Below, one piece after another: positions 5,934 through 5,960 of a stretch of DNA of 5,960 nt; position 1 is the stretch's first letter; each line of letters opens with the position of its first letter. The notes beneath the pieces are model-generated. The model worked only from the letters and a program-made list of their open reading frames with translations, searched no databases and was not told the origin of the DNA. The stretch comes from Candidatus Bathyarchaeota archaeon (GTDB lineage Archaea; Thermoproteota; Bathyarchaeia; 40CM-2-53-6; FEN-987), in contig JAHFFU010000072.1 of assembly GCA_023247835.1 (NCBI GenBank), positions 1 through 5,960 of the forward strand, in the 5' to 3' direction. The translations under genes were made by a program, and so were the position numbers.

Positions 5934-5960
5934 TGTAATTATTCCCTGCCTCTGCGGCAA
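5923..5960 (-). CDS. Possible 3' end of an upstream gene (prefoldin beta by analogy)
   Basis: Only about a dozen codons are visible, so this is tentative. One - strand frame reads AAEAGNNYNEY and stops at TGA (5925-5923), overlapping the DUF3194 start by 11 nt; the Ala/Gly/Asn-rich ending is compatible with archaeal prefoldin beta tails. The other frame reads CRRGRE and stops at TAA (5941-5939), leaving 5 nt before the DUF3194 ATG. Either would continue the tightly packed - strand operon. The identity rests on remembered archaeal gene order, not on the residues. Confidence 0.25.
   Translation of the reverse strand, partial: AAEAGNNYNEY
5943..5947 (-). promoter_or_regulatory. Shine-Dalgarno AGGGA for the DUF3194 gene
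   Basis: AGGGA on the - strand, 9 nt before the ATG at 5933. It favours this ATG over the in-frame TTG at 5960, which has its upstream region outside the window. Confidence 0.5.

Noticed and set aside
5934..5960. Longer DUF3194 protein starting at TTG 5960.
   Set aside because: The extra residues (MPQRQGIIT) do not fit the family start, and a ribosome site sits correctly before the ATG at 5933.

Overview
The window looks like a piece of an archaeal chromosome, most plausibly from the TACK side (a Bathyarchaeia- or Nitrososphaeria-like lineage). Four things point there. The XPF-type nuclease is the short form without a helicase. A DUF3194 protein, an archaea-only family, sits directly before a DHH phosphoesterase. 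The adenosylhomocysteinase is the compact archaeal/thermophile type. Several genes are preceded by clear Shine-Dalgarno sequences matching the archaeal 16S tail. The exact lineage cannot be settled from the sequence alone. Base composition is near even, and I see no insertion sequence, tRNA, rRNA, CRISPR array or other sign of mobile DNA.

Layout: on the + strand, positions 1-1070 hold the last ~355 codons of S-adenosylhomocysteine hydrolase, cut at the 5' side by the window edge. Everything else is on the - strand and reads from the right edge leftward: the possible last codons of an upstream gene (perhaps prefoldin beta, by analogy with other archaea), a DUF3194 protein (5933-5631), a DHH/DHHA1 phosphoesterase (5652-4594), two ECF-transporter ATPases (4566-3727 and 3730-2882), the ECF transmembrane coupling protein EcfT (2874-2098), an XPF/ERCC4 nuclease with helix-hairpin-helix repeats (2058-1381), and a 92-residue protein (1350-1072) that resembles the C-terminal part of CFI-box proteins but lacks the Cys-Phe-Ile box.

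The - strand genes are packed with junctions of 22 nt overlap, 27 nt, 4 nt overlap, 7 nt, 39 nt and 30 nt, with no convincing internal promoter, so one long transcription unit is likely. Its last stop codon lies 1 nt from the stop codon of the convergent adenosylhomocysteinase gene, leaving no intergenic room for terminators. The ECF module (A, A', T) is a complete energising unit but no substrate-binding S component is present, so this is a group II (shared-module) arrangement and its substrate cannot be named. The DUF3194-DHH pair is translationally coupled and is the best candidate for an under-described functional unit. Three of the - strand genes start with TTG.

No stretch of 300 bases lacks a gene; the longest non-coding gap is about 39 bases.
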